This document shows, piece by piece, positions 15,682 to 25,931 of a DNA stretch of 45,348 nt. Origin of the DNA: Candidatus Amesbacteria bacterium (lineage in GTDB: Bacteria > Patescibacteriota > Microgenomatia > CAZETR01 > Amesbacteraceae); assembly GCA_027331445.1 (NCBI GenBank), contig DAHWUD010000006.1, forward strand, positions 1 through 45,348, given 5' to 3'. The notes under the pieces were generated by a model. It ran no database searches. It was not told the origin of the DNA and worked only from the letters and a program-made list of their open reading frames with translations. A program made the position numbers and the translations under genes. Position 1 is the stretch's first letter. Each line of letters starts with the position of its first letter.

Positions 15682-16281
15682 TTAGCGTGAATAAAATTCA
15701 ACAATGAGTTGTTCGTTAATGGGACTATCAATGTCAACGCGGTTCGGTAAACGGGAAATTTTACCGGCGGCGGATTGACGTTCTAGCCAGGCAGGAGCAC
15801 GGAACTCTGAATCGGTCAGACGGGATTTAACGTGGGGAATATTTACCGCCACGGAATCCAGGGTAATGACGTCTCCCGCCTTCACCTGATAAGAAGGGAG
15901 GCTAACGCGATGACCGTTAACCAGGACATGCCCGTGCGAGACAATCTGGCGCGCCATGGCCCGGGTGGGGACAAGCCCCAGGCGGTAAACCACGTTGTCC
16001 AGACGCGTTTCCAGGAGGATAAGCAAAGCTTCTCCAGTCTGGCCACGGACTTTTCTGGCTATCTCAAAGTACTTACGAAACTGTCCCTCGATTATACCAT
16101 AAAGTCGGCGCGTTTTCTGCTTTTCCCGTAATTGGGAGCCGTACTCGGAAAGCCGGGGGGCACCTTTGGCTCCATGCTGACCGGGAGGCTGGGTAGAACG
16201 ACGGAGTTTGCGGCCCTTGCCGAACAAATCCAAGCCTTCCCTACGGGAAAGTCGATTTTTGGGTCCGGTGTAGTTTGACAT
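15682..16281 (-). CDS. rpsD: 30S ribosomal protein S4
   Basis: S4 (uS4) initiates 30S assembly. The 199-residue protein has the GPKNRLSRREGLDLFGKG start, PPGQHGAKGAPRLSEYGSQLREKQKTRRLYG, and an S4 RNA-binding domain with ARQIVSHGHVLVNGHRVSLPSYQVKAGD. It lacks the N-terminal zinc-binding cysteines, so it is the zinc-independent form. It starts 9 nt after rpsG. The usual upstream rpsM and rpsK genes are absent. Confidence 0.97.
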   Translation of the reverse strand: MSNYTGPKNRLSRREGLDLFGKGRKLRRSTQPPGQHGAKGAPRLSEYGSQLREKQKTRRLYGIIEGQFRKYFEIARKVRGQTGEALLILLETRLDNVVYRLGLVPTRAMARQIVSHGHVLVNGHRVSLPSYQVKAGDVITLDSVAVNIPHVKSRLTDSEFRAPAWLERQSAAGKISRLPNRVDIDSPINEQLIVEFYSR

Positions 16282-16290
16282 AAATTTTTT

Positions 16291-16767
16291 TTACCACCTA
16301 AAATGGGCGAAGGCTTTGTTGGCTTCGGCCATGCGATGGGTATCTAACTTTTTTTTGACAGCTCCGCCGGCATTATTTAAGGCATCGGTCAGTTCGGCGA
16401 CCAGTTTTTGGGCAAAAGTATGATATTGGGAGCTGTCACGGGCGTTGGCGAAAGTAATCAGCCAGCGGATGCCCAGGGAGTCACGGCGGGGGCCGCGAAC
16501 TGGGGAAGGCACCTGATAGGCGGCGCCGCCGATGCGGCGGGAACGAACTTCCATCTGGGGTTTAATATTTTCCAGGGCCTGATGAAAAACCGTGAGGGGG
16601 TCCTGACCGGTTTGGGTTTTGAGGAGGTCAAGGGCGGAATAGACTTCCTTTTGGGCCACGGTCTTTTTGCCGGATTGCATCACCCGGTTGATAAGCTTGG
16701 TGACCATCAGATCGTGATATACCGGGTCGGGAACTAAGGCGCGGGGAGTGGCGGGACGGGATCTCAT
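16291..16767 (-). CDS. rpsG: 30S ribosomal protein S7
   Basis: S7 (uS7) organises the 3' major domain of 16S rRNA. The ORF track begins at 17010, but the extra 81 codons overlap rpsL in another frame. The ATG at 16767 (MRSRPATPRALVPDPVYHD) gives the normal 158 residues. Key segments are KLINRVMQSGKKTVAQKEVYSAL, ALENIKPQMEVRSRRIGGAAYQVP and KKKLDTHRMAEANKAFAHFRW. It begins 1 nt after the rpsL stop. The usual next gene, fusA, is not here. Confidence 0.97.
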   Translation of the reverse strand: MRSRPATPRALVPDPVYHDLMVTKLINRVMQSGKKTVAQKEVYSALDLLKTQTGQDPLTVFHQALENIKPQMEVRSRRIGGAAYQVPSPVRGPRRDSLGIRWLITFANARDSSQYHTFAQKLVAELTDALNNAGGAVKKKLDTHRMAEANKAFAHFRW

Positions 16768-16768
16768 A

Positions 16769-17203
16769 TTAGGAGGCGGCGGCGGTAGAGGGGCCACTGG
16801 TCGCTTTGGTGCCATAACGGGAACGGCCCTGTTTACGGTTTTCCACACCACCGGCATCGTACTTTCCGCGCACGATGTGATATTTAACACCGGGAAGATC
16901 CTTGACGCGGCCACCCCGGACCAAAACAATGGCGTGCTCGGCCAGGTTGTGACCGATTCCGGGAATATATGAGGTGACCTCAGTTTTATTGGAAAGACGG
17001 ACCCGGGCAATTTTTCTTAAGGCGGAGTTGGGCTTTTTGGGAGTCATGGTTTTAACAATGGTAACCACTCCCCGCTTGAAGGGATTTTGAGTGCCGGTAA
17101 AACGACGGTCCTTGGCATTGAATGAACGCCGCAGAGCCGTGGCCTTGACCTTTTTGATCTTGGCGTGGCGACCGAAGCGCACTAATTGATTGACGGTAGG
17201 CAT
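16769..17203 (-). CDS. rpsL: 30S ribosomal protein S12
   Basis: S12 (uS12) monitors codon-anticodon pairing in the decoding centre. The 144-residue protein has [12 protein letters not shown] at its start, [17 protein letters not shown], and [20 protein letters not shown]. The lysines at the streptomycin-relevant positions are of the normal sensitive type. The C-terminal [16 protein letters not shown] is slightly longer than usual. It lies 2 nt after rpoC. Confidence 0.97.
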   Translation of the reverse strand: MPTVNQLVRFGRHAKIKKVKATALRRSFNAKDRRFTGTQNPFKRGVVTIVKTMTPKKPNSALRKIARVRLSNKTEVTSYIPGIGHNLAEHAIVLVRGGRVKDLPGVKYHIVRGKYDAGGVENRKQGRSRYGTKATSGPSTAAAS

Positions 17204-17205
17204 GG

Positions 17206-20200
17206 TTAGTTGAGGACGGCCCGATCCGGACTGGTGGGAATCAGGCGACCAATAATAACATTTTCCTTCAATCCGAGGAGAGGGTCAACCCGACCTTCGA
17301 TGGCGGCGTCGGCCAGCTGGGAAGTGGTTTCAATAAAGGACGCGGCAGAGAGCCAGGATCCGGTTTTGAGAGCGGCCCGGGTAATGCCCAAAACAATGAC
17401 CTGGGCGGTGGCGGGTTCCCCCCCGGCGGCCAGGATCTTGGCATTTTCGGTTTCAAAGGACGCCCGGTCGAGAATATCACCGGGGAGAAGGTTGGTATCG
17501 CCCTGGGTGAGCACCCTGACCCGGTCACTCATTTTTCTGACAATGACTTCAAAATGCTTATCATGAATAGGCACGCCCTGGGATTCGTAAACGGCCTGAA
17601 TTTCTTCGATTAAATATTCCTGGGCGCCGCGCAGACCCCGGACTTCCAAGACTTCCTTGATATCCAAAGACCCGGCGGCCAATTGGGTGCCGGTGGTGAC
17701 CTCGGAGCCGTCGGAAACGTGAAGCTCGGCGGCCAGGGGAATAAGATACTCGCGCTCGTCCACGGGCTTGACGGAAGTGTTTCTAATGCGGACTTTGTAG
17801 CCGTCTTCGGTCTCGGTGACGTCGACTTTGCCGGAAATTTCAGCTAGGGGCGAGATCATTTTGGGAGTCCGGGCTTCAAAGAGCTCTTCAACCCGGGGAA
17901 GGCCCTGGGTCACGTCGATAGAACCCACGGACTGGCCACCGCGTTTGCCATGCAGGGTCATCTGAGTACCGGGCTCACCGATGCTTTGAGCAGCGATAAC
18001 CCCGACGGGGTCACCCAGCGTAGCCTGAGACATGGAACTCAGGCTCCAGCCGTAGCATTTCACGCACAAACCGTGTTTGGTATTGCAGGTTAAGGGAGAA
18101 CGGACGGTGACATCCATAACTTTTTCGGATTCAATTTTGGCCAGGGCGGCGTCGTCGATAAGACTGCCGGAGGAAAGAATAACTTTCTTGGTGGCGGGAG
18201 AGACCACATCGGCGGCCAGGATGCGACCAAAGAGCCGGGCCGGGAAAACTTTAGCCCGGCGGCCGCTTCTGTGAATAGTCAAGCCGGCGGTGGTACCACA
18301 ATCTTCCTCGCGAATGATGGCGTCATGGGCGACATCGACCAAGCGCCGGGTGAGGTAACCGGCGTCGGCGGTTCTGATGGCAGTGTCAGATAAACCTTTA
18401 CGTTCACCCCGGGCGGCAGAGACGTACTCAAAAGTGGAAAAGCCCTGGCGATAATTACTTTTGAGAGGCAGGTCCACAATGCGGCCCATGGGATCGACCA
18501 CTAAACCGCGCATGGCAGAGAGTTGGCGAACCTGCTCGCGGGAAGCCTTACCGGCGCCGGCTTCGATAATGATGCGGACCGGGTTGGTATCGGTGAACAA
18601 CTGCCAGGTAACGTCGGCTAATTGTTCAGTCGTCTCCAACCAAACTTCCTGGGTGAGGCGTTTTTTCTCTTCGGCGGTAATGAGCCCCATGGAAAAATTG
18701 GATTCAATTTCGGCCACCCGATTATTGGCGGCGGTGATAATCTGGTTTTTGTCGGGAGAAACCAAACAGTCGGTGATGGAAACGGAAATACCGGAGATGG
18801 TACCGGCCCAGAAGCCGAGATCTTTGACGTCATCGATCATTTTGATAATGACAGCGGTGTCGTAAAGTTCGAAGGCTTTGGCAAAAAGTTTGATCATGGT
18901 GCTTCTTTTGACCGGCTCGTTGACAAAACGAAGCTGCTCAGGCAGAACCTCATTGAAAAGCAGGCGGCCGGCGGAGGTGTCGATAATCCGGCCGTCAAGC
19001 TGAACCTTAATCTGCTGGCGCAGGCCGATATGGTCAGTGTGATGAGCCAGAATGGCTTCTTCGGGACCGGAAAAAACGGAGGAGAAAGCGGGCACGTGAG
19101 CATCGATAGAGGTGAGATAGTAATTACCCAAGGCAATTTCCTTGGTAGAAGGGATGGAAATCGGGGTGCCGTCGGCGGGCTTTCTAAGGTTGTTTTCCGG
19201 CATCATGAGAGTGGAGACTTCGGCTATCGCTTCCCGGCTCAGGGGGACGTGGACGGCCATCTGGTCGCCGTCAAAGTCGGCGTTAAAGCCGGCGCAAATA
19301 CAGGGGTGAATCTTGATGGCTGAACCTTCAATAAGGAGGGGATAAAAAGCCTGGATGGACAATTTGTGCAGGGTGGGAGCCCGATTGAGCATAACGGGGT
19401 GGTTTTTGGTAATTTCTTCCAGGATGTCAAAGACCTCCGGGGGCCGGCTTTCCAAAAGGTTCTTGGCGGATTTGACGTTGGGAGCTAACCCCTGGACAAT
19501 CATCTGGCGTAAAACAAAGGGCTTAAACATTTCCAAAGCCATCTCTTTGGGTAAACCACACTGATTGATTTTCAGTTCAGGACCGACGACGATGACGGAA
19601 CGGCCGGAATAATCAACGCGCTTCCCCAGAAGATTCTGGCGGAAACGGCCCTGTTTGCCGCGCAGAATATCGGACAGGGATTTGGTATGGGCCTGGGCGG
19701 GAAGACGGGTAGTCCGGGCGGTTCTCTGAGAAGAATCGATCAAGGCATCGACTGATTCCTGGAGCATGCGCTTCTCGTTTCTGAGAATAATTTCGGGAGC
19801 TCCGAGATCAATGAGGTGCTTGAGGCGGTTGTTACGGTTGATGACCCGGCGATAGAGATCATTCAAGTCAGAAGTGGCAAAGCGGCCGCCGGAAAGCTGA
19901 ACCATGGGCCGAAGATCCGGAGGAATAACGGGGAGAATGCGGACGATGGTCCAGGAGGGATCGACACCCGCCCGGCGCATACCGTCGACGACCCGCAGAC
20001 GTTTGGTGGCTTTGATATGGCGCTGCCCGGTAGAAGTGGTAACCTCCTGACGCAGCTGGTTACTCAGGCTACTCAAGTCGACCTGTTTTAAGACGTCGAG
20101 GATGGCTTCGGCGCCCATGCCCACGGCGGCGAAATCCAGGGCCGAATATTCGGAAAGTTTGGCGTATTCTTCCTCGGTGAGAATAGTGGCCAAACGGACA

Positions 20201-20943
20201 TTCTGGACAATGTCGGCGATGCGCTGGTAGAGACTGGCCGTGGTGTTAACCTCGGTAGTTTGCTGTTCACGGAGAGACTGGATCTGCTGCTTGGCTTTTA
20301 ATTCCGTCTGCTCAATGGCCAAAGCCCGGGCATCGGCGGTCAGAGATTCCTGACCGATCTTATCTAAATCGGCTTTGAGATTTTTCTCGAGGACGGCAAT
20401 TTTGGATTCATACTCTTTCTCAATGGCGGTTTTTTTGTCGGCGGCGTCTTTGCGCAACTGCTGCAGGGTAGCGGTCTGTCCCTTACCGTCTACCGAAGTG
20501 ACGATGTATTGGGCAAAATAGATGACGGACTCGAGAGCTTTGGGGGCGGTGTCCAAAAGCAGGGACAGGCGGGAAGGGGCGCCTTTGAAGTACCAGACAT
20601 GGGCGACGGGGCAGGCCAAAGTAATATGGGCCATGCGCTCACGGCGGACGCGGCTGTGGGTAACCTCGACGCCGCATTTGTCACAAATAATGCCTTTGTA
20701 GCGAATCCTTTTGTATTTGCCACAGTAACATTCCCAGTCTTTAACGGGGCCGAAAATCCGCTCATCAAACAGACCGTCTTTTTCGGGGCGCAGAGTCCGG
20801 TAATTGATGGTTTCGGGTTTGACAACTTCACCGTGAGACCAGCTCTGGATTACGGCCGGTGAAGCCAACTTCAGCTGCAGACTGGTGAAGTCAAAAATGT
20901 TTTTGAATGAATCCTGATGAGGATCGGTTTTAGTTTGCGCCAT
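17206..20943 (-). CDS. rpoC: DNA-directed RNA polymerase subunit beta'
   Basis: Beta' holds the catalytic Mg2+ site. The 1,245-residue protein has the N-terminal zinc ribbon ([20 protein letters not shown]), the rudder and lid region, the catalytic [12 protein letters not shown] motif, the bridge helix region, and the second zinc site ([11 protein letters not shown]). The trigger-loop segment [13 protein letters not shown] follows. It is single-chain and uninterrupted. Its ATG overlaps the end of rpoB by 14 nt. Confidence 0.99.
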   Translation of the reverse strand: MAQTKTDPHQDSFKNIFDFTSLQLKLASPAVIQSWSHGEVVKPETINYRTLRPEKDGLFDERIFGPVKDWECYCGKYKRIRYKGIICDKCGVEVTHSRVRRERMAHITLACPVAHVWYFKGAPSRLSLLLDTAPKALESVIYFAQYIVTSVDGKGQTATLQQLRKDAADKKTAIEKEYESKIAVLEKNLKADLDKIGQESLTADARALAIEQTELKAKQQIQSLREQQTTEVNTTASLYQRIADIVQNVRLATILTEEEYAKLSEYSALDFAAVGMGAEAILDVLKQVDLSSLSNQLRQEVTTSTGQRHIKATKRLRVVDGMRRAGVDPSWTIVRILPVIPPDLRPMVQLSGGRFATSDLNDLYRRVINRNNRLKHLIDLGAPEIILRNEKRMLQESVDALIDSSQRTARTTRLPAQAHTKSLSDILRGKQGRFRQNLLGKRVDYSGRSVIVVGPELKINQCGLPKEMALEMFKPFVLRQMIVQGLAPNVKSAKNLLESRPPEVFDILEEITKNHPVMLNRAPTLHKLSIQAFYPLLIEGSAIKIHPCICAGFNADFDGDQMAVHVPLSREAIAEVSTLMMPENNLRKPADGTPISIPSTKEIALGNYYLTSIDAHVPAFSSVFSGPEEAILAHHTDHIGLRQQIKVQLDGRIIDTSAGRLLFNEVLPEQLRFVNEPVKRSTMIKLFAKAFELYDTAVIIKMIDDVKDLGFWAGTISGISVSITDCLVSPDKNQIITAANNRVAEIESNFSMGLITAEEKKRLTQEVWLETTEQLADVTWQLFTDTNPVRIIIEAGAGKASREQVRQLSAMRGLVVDPMGRIVDLPLKSNYRQGFSTFEYVSAARGERKGLSDTAIRTADAGYLTRRLVDVAHDAIIREEDCGTTAGLTIHRSGRRAKVFPARLFGRILAADVVSPATKKVILSSGSLIDDAALAKIESEKVMDVTVRSPLTCNTKHGLCVKCYGWSLSSMSQATLGDPVGVIAAQSIGEPGTQMTLHGKRGGQSVGSIDVTQGLPRVEELFEARTPKMISPLAEISGKVDVTETEDGYKVRIRNTSVKPVDEREYLIPLAAELHVSDGSEVTTGTQLAAGSLDIKEVLEVRGLRGAQEYLIEEIQAVYESQGVPIHDKHFEVIVRKMSDRVRVLTQGDTNLLPGDILDRASFETENAKILAAGGEPATAQVIVLGITRAALKTGSWLSAASFIETTSQLADAAIEGRVDPLLGLKENVIIGRLIPTSPDRAVLN

Positions 20944-23900
20944 TGTCAGAGGGGTCGGCAGGAGCAGATAAAGCGGAATCGTCTACTAAAGCGGCGGCAG
21001 AGGCGGAAGCCGGAGCAACAGCGGCATCATCCGCGGGTTTGACTTTAACACCCTGGGGAATAACCTGTAAACCCAGACTTTGCAGCTCTTTGACCAAAAC
21101 GTTAAAGGATTCGGGGACGGAACTGGTGGGGATATCGGTGCCTTTGACGATGGCTTCGAAAGCTTTGGCCCGGCCGATGACATCATCAGACTTAATGGTG
21201 AGCATTTCCTGGAGCGTATGAGCGGCTTTGTGAGCTTCCAGGGCCCAAACTTCCATTTCTCCCATTCTCTGACCGCCCATTTGGGCCTTGCCACCGAGAG
21301 GCTGCTGAGTGACCAGGGAATAGGGGCCGGTGGAGCGGGCATGAGTTTTATCCTCCACCATGTGATGGAGCTTGAGAATATAGCCGACACCGACGACGGA
21401 GGGTTCGGCGTAAGGAACACCGGTGCGGCCGTCGACCAGGGTGGCTTTACCGCTGATCGGGAGGCCGGCAGCGGTCATTTCGGCGGCAATGCGGTCTTCG
21501 GAAATGGTTTCAAAGGCGGGCACAGCCACCCGGTGATTCTGTTTTTGCATGGCCCAACCCAGGCGGGCTTCCAAAAGCTGGCCCAAATTCATACGCGAAA
21601 GAACGGAAATGGGGGAAATCATAATGTCGATGGGGGTACCGTCGGTGAGGTGGGGCATGTCGGCGATGGGGACAATCTTGCTGATGACGCCTTTGTTGCC
21701 GTGACGGCCGGCCAGTTTGTCACCGACGCTGATTTTTCGGATCTGAGCGACTTTAATGATGACCCGCTGGTTGACCCCCGGAGGCAATTCGTCGCCGGCG
21801 TCGCGGGAGAGGATCTGAACATCGACCACAATCCCCCGCTCACCATGAGGCATACGCAGGGAAGTATCGCGGACATCACGGGCTTTTTCGCCAAAGATGG
21901 CCCGCAGCAACCTTTCCTCAGCCGAAAGTTCGGTTTCACCTTTGGGAGCGATCTTACCTACCAAAATATCGTTGGGGCCGACTTCGGAGCCGACGGTGAC
22001 GATGCCTTCGGAATCAAGGTTGGCCAAATAAACTTCGCCGATATTGGGAATGTCCCGGGTCAATTCTTCCGGGCCCAGTTTGGTATCAACCACGTCGGCT
22101 TCATATTCCTCAATATGAATGGAGGTGAGGACGTCATCGCGGACCAGGCGATCGGAGATAACGATGGCATCTTCATAACCCAGACCGCCGTATGAAGCGT
22201 AAGCGATGACCATATTTTCACCTAAAGCCAATTCGCCGCTTTGGGAAGAAGGACCGTCGATCAAAAGCTGGCCGGTGGTAACTTTTTGACCGGCGGAGAC
22301 GACGGGATGCTGGTTGAAACAGGAACTCTGAGAAGTGCGCTTGAATTTGATGAGGGAATAAGTCTCCTGGTCGCCTTTGACGGAGATATTTTCGGCGGGC
22401 TCAACCCGGTCGGGCTTGCGGTCCAGTTTGATGACAATTTTGTTGGCGTCGACATAAGTCACCGTCCCGGCGTGACGGGCATAGACGCACCAGCCCATGG
22501 AGGCGGAAATATCGACTTCGATCCCGGTACCGACAACGGGGGCACTGGGACGGAGAAGAGGAACGGCCTGGGTCTGCATATTGGCGCCCATGAGAGCGCG
22601 GTTGGCGGCATCGTTGGCCAGGAAGGGAATTAAGGCGGCGGAAGTCCCGACCACCTGGCGGGGAACAGCATCGACCAAGTCCACGGAATCGGCGGGGCCT
22701 TCGAGAAAACCACCCTGGTAGCGAATGGGCAGCCAGGTATCCTGAACGTAGCCCTGATCGTCGGTATGGAGATCGCCGTGGGAAATATGAAAGGCTTCCT
22801 CATCGTCGGCGGTTAAATAGACAATCTCATCAGTGATTCGGACACGGTCGCCGTCGTGGGCCAGTTTGCGGTAGGGGGATTCCAGAAAGCCGTATTCATT
22901 TACCCGGGCATAAAGAGCAAGGTAGGTCACCAAACCAATGTTGGCTCCTTCAGGCGAGCGAACCGGGTCAATGCGACCATATTGGGAACTGTTGACGTCG
23001 CGGATACTGAAGGAGGCCCGTTCACGGGTGATACCGCCGCGGCCCATGACGGTGAGACGGCGCAGATGATCGATTTCGGAGAGCGGATTGGTTTGTTCCA
23101 GGATCTGAGACAGCTGGGAGCTTCTGAAGAACTCGTTGATGGCGGCAATGACGGGGCGGGCGTTAACCAAGAGGCTGGGGGTGACTAATTCTTCGGTAGA
23201 AACCAGGCTCATTTTTTCTTTAATGGCCCGTTCCAGACGCAGCAAACCATCACGAAACGCGGTTTGGGCGACGAGCTCCCCGACCCGGCGCAGCCGGCGA
23301 TTGGCCAGATGGTCAATATCATCGGTATGACCCTGGCCATTCTGCAGCCGAATAAGATAATTGACGGTGGAAACGATGTCGTCACGGGTAAGGACCGACT
23401 GGTCCGCGGACAACTGCAGGCGTTTGTTGAGCTTGTAGCGGCCGACCTGGCCCAGGTCGTAGCGGCGGGAACTAAAAAACAGGTCAAACATGAGGTGCTG
23501 GGCATTCTCCAGAACGATGGGTTCTCCGGGGCGCATCTTTTTGTAAATTTCGATCAAAGCTTCTTCGGTGGTCTTGGTGGTGTCTTTGGCCAAAGTGCTT
23601 TCCAGGTAGTGGTGATTGGGGTCGGTATCGGCGGCGGCAAACAGCCCCTGAAGAGTGGCGTTGTCAGACAGACCCATGGCCCGCAGGAGAGTGGTGGCGA
23701 CAAATTTGCGGCGGCGGTCGACACGGACGGAAATGACGTTGTTTCGGGAAACTTCAAATTCCAACCAGGTGCCGCGGATAGGGCGGAGTTCGGCGGTATG
23801 GAGAACCCGACCGGAAGCGACGTCTAAATCGGCGCCGAAATAGACACCGGGGGAACGGACGACCTGGTTGATGACGGTCCTTTCCACGCCATTGATAATG

Positions 23901-24253
23901 AAGGTGCCGCGGTCAGTCATCTGGGGGATATCGCCCAAAAAAACTTCACCGATGCTGTCTTTGCCGGTTTGTTTATTGGTTAACTTGGCGTGAATGCGCA
24001 GGGCGCAGGAATAGGTGAGACCTTTGTGGATGGCCTGAGAAGGGGTGAGGGCGGGTTTTTCAACCCAGTGATCGAGGAATTCGAGGTGCCAATTTTTACC
24101 GGTGAAATCTTCTATAGGACTGATTTCTGCCAGACTTTCGACGATACCTTTTTGCAAAAACCAAACCCAAGAATCCAGCTGAAGTTGATTTAGATTGAGG
24201 GTCGGCAGGTTAGTGAATGTTTTCCCCCAATAAAGACGGTTTGAATTTGGCAT
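20930..24253 (-). CDS. rpoB: DNA-directed RNA polymerase subunit beta
   Basis: Beta, 1,107 residues, forms the other half of the polymerase cleft. The N-terminal segment [20 protein letters not shown], the rifampicin-region sequence [18 protein letters not shown] and [18 protein letters not shown] are present. So are the [24 protein letters not shown]-type element and [18 protein letters not shown] low-complexity Ala/Ser tail ends the protein. No large lineage insertions are seen. A TATAAAAT element ends 6-8 nt before the ATG. It opens the long operon that continues to rpsI. Confidence 0.99.
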   Translation of the reverse strand: MPNSNRLYWGKTFTNLPTLNLNQLQLDSWVWFLQKGIVESLAEISPIEDFTGKNWHLEFLDHWVEKPALTPSQAIHKGLTYSCALRIHAKLTNKQTGKDSIGEVFLGDIPQMTDRGTFIINGVERTVINQVVRSPGVYFGADLDVASGRVLHTAELRPIRGTWLEFEVSRNNVISVRVDRRRKFVATTLLRAMGLSDNATLQGLFAAADTDPNHHYLESTLAKDTTKTTEEALIEIYKKMRPGEPIVLENAQHLMFDLFFSSRRYDLGQVGRYKLNKRLQLSADQSVLTRDDIVSTVNYLIRLQNGQGHTDDIDHLANRRLRRVGELVAQTAFRDGLLRLERAIKEKMSLVSTEELVTPSLLVNARPVIAAINEFFRSSQLSQILEQTNPLSEIDHLRRLTVMGRGGITRERASFSIRDVNSSQYGRIDPVRSPEGANIGLVTYLALYARVNEYGFLESPYRKLAHDGDRVRITDEIVYLTADDEEAFHISHGDLHTDDQGYVQDTWLPIRYQGGFLEGPADSVDLVDAVPRQVVGTSAALIPFLANDAANRALMGANMQTQAVPLLRPSAPVVGTGIEVDISASMGWCVYARHAGTVTYVDANKIVIKLDRKPDRVEPAENISVKGDQETYSLIKFKRTSQSSCFNQHPVVSAGQKVTTGQLLIDGPSSQSGELALGENMVIAYASYGGLGYEDAIVISDRLVRDDVLTSIHIEEYEADVVDTKLGPEELTRDIPNIGEVYLANLDSEGIVTVGSEVGPNDILVGKIAPKGETELSAEERLLRAIFGEKARDVRDTSLRMPHGERGIVVDVQILSRDAGDELPPGVNQRVIIKVAQIRKISVGDKLAGRHGNKGVISKIVPIADMPHLTDGTPIDIMISPISVLSRMNLGQLLEARLGWAMQKQNHRVAVPAFETISEDRIAAEMTAAGLPISGKATLVDGRTGVPYAEPSVVGVGYILKLHHMVEDKTHARSTGPYSLVTQQPLGGKAQMGGQRMGEMEVWALEAHKAAHTLQEMLTIKSDDVIGRAKAFEAIVKGTDIPTSSVPESFNVLVKELQSLGLQVIPQGVKVKPADDAAVAPASASAAALVDDSALSAPADPSDNGAN

Positions 24254-24259
24254 TGGCGT

Positions 24260-24267
24260 ATTTTATA
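24260..24267 (-). promoter_or_regulatory. Candidate -10 element of the rpoB-to-rpsI operon
   Basis: The minus strand reads TATAAAAT, then ACGCCA and ATG of rpoB. There is no Shine-Dalgarno sequence between. A terminator-like hairpin lies 30 nt upstream, so transcription of the operon probably begins here, close to or at the start codon. Confidence 0.45.
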
Positions 24268-24285
24268 GGCCGAGCAGGGTTTGGA

Positions 24286-24310
24286 AAAACAAAAAGGCGC
24301 TTTTGAGCGC
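24286..24310 (-). terminator. Probable terminator after mltG
   Basis: On the minus strand GCGCT-CAAA-AGCGC is followed by CTTTTTGTTTTT. The stem is only 5 bp but the T-rich tract is long. It lies 50 nt after the mltG stop and just before the rpoB promoter candidate. Confidence 0.5.
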
Positions 24311-24359
24311 AAAAAGGGTTGGCGGATGGCTCGCCTTCCCTTAACGTGAGCTACTTATA

Positions 24360-25319
24360 TCAGGGGCGAAGGTATTTGTCAACATTCAGATTCTGTTCGG
24401 CCCCGGTAGAAGCAAAGCGGGTGACGCCGTCGGTGCCGGTGAGGTAAAACCAGTACCCAGTAACCTGGGGGTGGAGAACGGCGGCGATCGAGGCCAGCCC
24501 GGGATTGGCGATGGGAGCGGGGGGAAGCCCGGGGTGAAGATAAGTATTGTAGGGGGAAGACACCCGGGTGTTCACCGGAGGCTGCCACCAACTACAGTTC
24601 AGGGGGGTAGCCTGGCAGCGGGAGGTGCCTTCGACGTACTGGACCGTGGCATCAACCTGGAGCGGCCAGCCGGCCCGGAGGCGATTTTGGAGGATGCCGG
24701 CAATAATCGGGCGGTCAGGGGCCTGTTTGGCTTCCCGTTCGACCAGGGAGGCCAGGATAAGATCGGAGGCAGAGATAGCGGGGACCTTGGCCGTGAAATT
24801 GGCAGAGATGATACGGATAACGTTTGAGGTGGTAGCGTAAGTCGGAATAAGGTAGGTGTCGGGAAACAGACGGCCTTCCAAGGTGGCGGTTTGGGCCAAA
24901 AAATCCTGAGGGGAAAAGGCTGAGTCGGCGGCCAGAGTCTCGGCCAGACGGGCGGCCATTTGTTCCCGGCGCCAGCCTTCGGGCAGAGTGACCCAGACGT
25001 CCTTGGGACCGGAAATAAGGGTTTTTACGAGGTCAGGGACGGACTGGGAAGGAGCGACCAGGTAAGCCCCGGGGCGAAGCCGGGAATCCAATTCGGTGAG
25101 ACGCAGGTAAATCTTGGCGGCGAGGGGGTTTTTGATGAGATGACGGGAAGATAAAGAGGCAACCACCTGGGCAGCTGTGGCTTGGGGAGGAATGACAAAC
25201 TGCTCCTCAGCAGTAACTTGCGGGTCGGCGGGAGCGAGGTTTTGGAAAAACCAAAAGCCGGCCAGGACTACGACGATGACAAAACCCGTAAAGATGAATA
25301 GAGCCAGGCGGAATTTCAC
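24360..25319 (-). CDS. mltG: Endolytic peptidoglycan transglycosylase MltG
   Basis: MltG (YceG-like) cleaves nascent glycan strands and ends their elongation. The 319-residue protein has an N-terminal membrane anchor (LALFIFTGFVIVVVLAGFWF, about 5-24). A LysM-like segment (IPPQATAAQVVASLSSRHLI), then LPEGWRREQMAARLAE and LEGRLFPDTYLIP lead to the catalytic ILASLVEREA (Glu194). The C-terminal INTRVSSPYNTY-LHPGLPPAPI-type motif is present. It overlaps the zinc-ribbon gene by 4 nt. Confidence 0.95.
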   Translation of the reverse strand: MKFRLALFIFTGFVIVVVLAGFWFFQNLAPADPQVTAEEQFVIPPQATAAQVVASLSSRHLIKNPLAAKIYLRLTELDSRLRPGAYLVAPSQSVPDLVKTLISGPKDVWVTLPEGWRREQMAARLAETLAADSAFSPQDFLAQTATLEGRLFPDTYLIPTYATTSNVIRIISANFTAKVPAISASDLILASLVEREAKQAPDRPIIAGILQNRLRAGWPLQVDATVQYVEGTSRCQATPLNCSWWQPPVNTRVSSPYNTYLHPGLPPAPIANPGLASIAAVLHPQVTGYWFYLTGTDGVTRFASTGAEQNLNVDKYLRP

Positions 25320-25516
25320 ACCTCTTCAAACAGAGCGCGGCGGTATTTACCCGTAGCAGAATCCTTAATGAAGATTCGACCACATTTAAGACAGGTAATC
25401 CGCTCCCCAGGGGAGTGCTTTTCCTTTTTGCCGGAGTTCAGATCGGTACCGCAGCCCACACAACGCCCCTGAGACAGCAACCAGGCCTGAACAGGAGCGA
25501 TGACGTTTCTGAACAT
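25316..25516 (-). CDS. Small zinc-ribbon protein
   Basis: The 66-residue protein has two CxxC pairs, CVGC (19-22) and CLKC (42-45), about 20 residues apart. This is a typical zinc-ribbon spacing. The helix before it (NVIAPVQAWLLSQ) and the basic segment after it suggest a nucleic-acid or protein adaptor, but no family is recognised. It lies between ruvX (1-nt gap) and mltG (4-nt overlap), so it is clearly a translated gene. Confidence 0.7.
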   Translation of the reverse strand: MFRNVIAPVQAWLLSQGRCVGCGTDLNSGKKEKHSPGERITCLKCGRIFIKDSATGKYRRALFEEV

Positions 25517-25517
25517 T

Positions 25518-25895
25518 TCAAGATACTTTAATGGGTAAAGGGGCAGGAGTCAACTCCCTATCCAACCAGGATTGAAGAAGCAGCGTAGCGGCAACGGAGT
25601 GCTCCTGAGTTTTTCTGCGGGTTTGGGTGGTATGGAAAAGGGCGGATTGGGCGTCTTTAGTCGTCAGGGTTTCGTCAACCTGGTGGACGGGGAGGCCCAA
25701 AGATTTAAGAGCGGAGAGAAATCGGGGTTCCGACTGGCCGATGACCAGATGTGCTATCTGATACTGAACGATGAGTTTTTTTATTTGGGAGAGAGCGGAT
25801 GAAGTAGATAAAGTAGTTAAGGGTTCGGCCAAAGGACCGGCGGCTAAAGCCACCCCGACATGACCGGCGCCATAATCGAGACCTAGATAATTCAT
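25518..25895 (-). CDS. ruvX: RuvX/YqgF-family putative Holliday-junction resolvase
   Basis: This RNase H-fold protein family is linked to 16S rRNA 5'-end processing and proposed junction resolution. The 125-residue protein has the first catalytic Asp in YLGLDYGAGHVGVALA (Asp7), LVIGQS in the middle, and DETLTTKDAQ (Asp74/Glu75). The third acidic position in the usual D-x-x-A-A motif reads EHSVAA, with His instead of Asp. A TATAAT hexamer ends 8 nt before the ATG. The promoter region is shared with the divergent Nudix gene. Confidence 0.88.
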   Translation of the reverse strand: MNYLGLDYGAGHVGVALAAGPLAEPLTTLSTSSALSQIKKLIVQYQIAHLVIGQSEPRFLSALKSLGLPVHQVDETLTTKDAQSALFHTTQTRRKTQEHSVAATLLLQSWLDRELTPAPLPIKVS

Positions 25896-25903
25896 TGACT
25901 CTA

Positions 25904-25917
25904 ATTATATATATAAT
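25904..25917. promoter_or_regulatory. Symmetric divergent -10 region (ruvX / Nudix gene)
   Basis: ATTATATATATAAT is a perfect 14-bp palindrome, giving TATAAT on each strand. The minus-strand copy ends 8 nt before ruvX; the plus-strand copy ends 14 nt before the Nudix gene. No good -35 is seen for either. It fits a bidirectional promoter with a shared, symmetric -10. Confidence 0.55.
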
Positions 25918-25931
25918 GGGCAATACACATT

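Noticed and set aside
16768-17010. Extended N-terminus of S7 in the ORF track
   Set aside because: The extra codons overlap rpsL in another frame and have no S7 character; the ATG at 16767 gives the normal protein.
18622-19323. 233-residue plus-strand ORF inside rpoC
   Set aside because: Antisense shadow over the catalytic region of rpoC.
21080-22195. 371-residue plus-strand ORF inside rpoB
   Set aside because: Antisense shadow of rpoB produced by GC-rich codon use; glycine- and aspartate-rich without domains.
24311-24340. GGCGGATGGCTCGCC as a second terminator or ribosomal leader before rpoB
   Set aside because: The stem is only 4 bp with no T-run, and it does not match a ribosomal leader that I could recognise.
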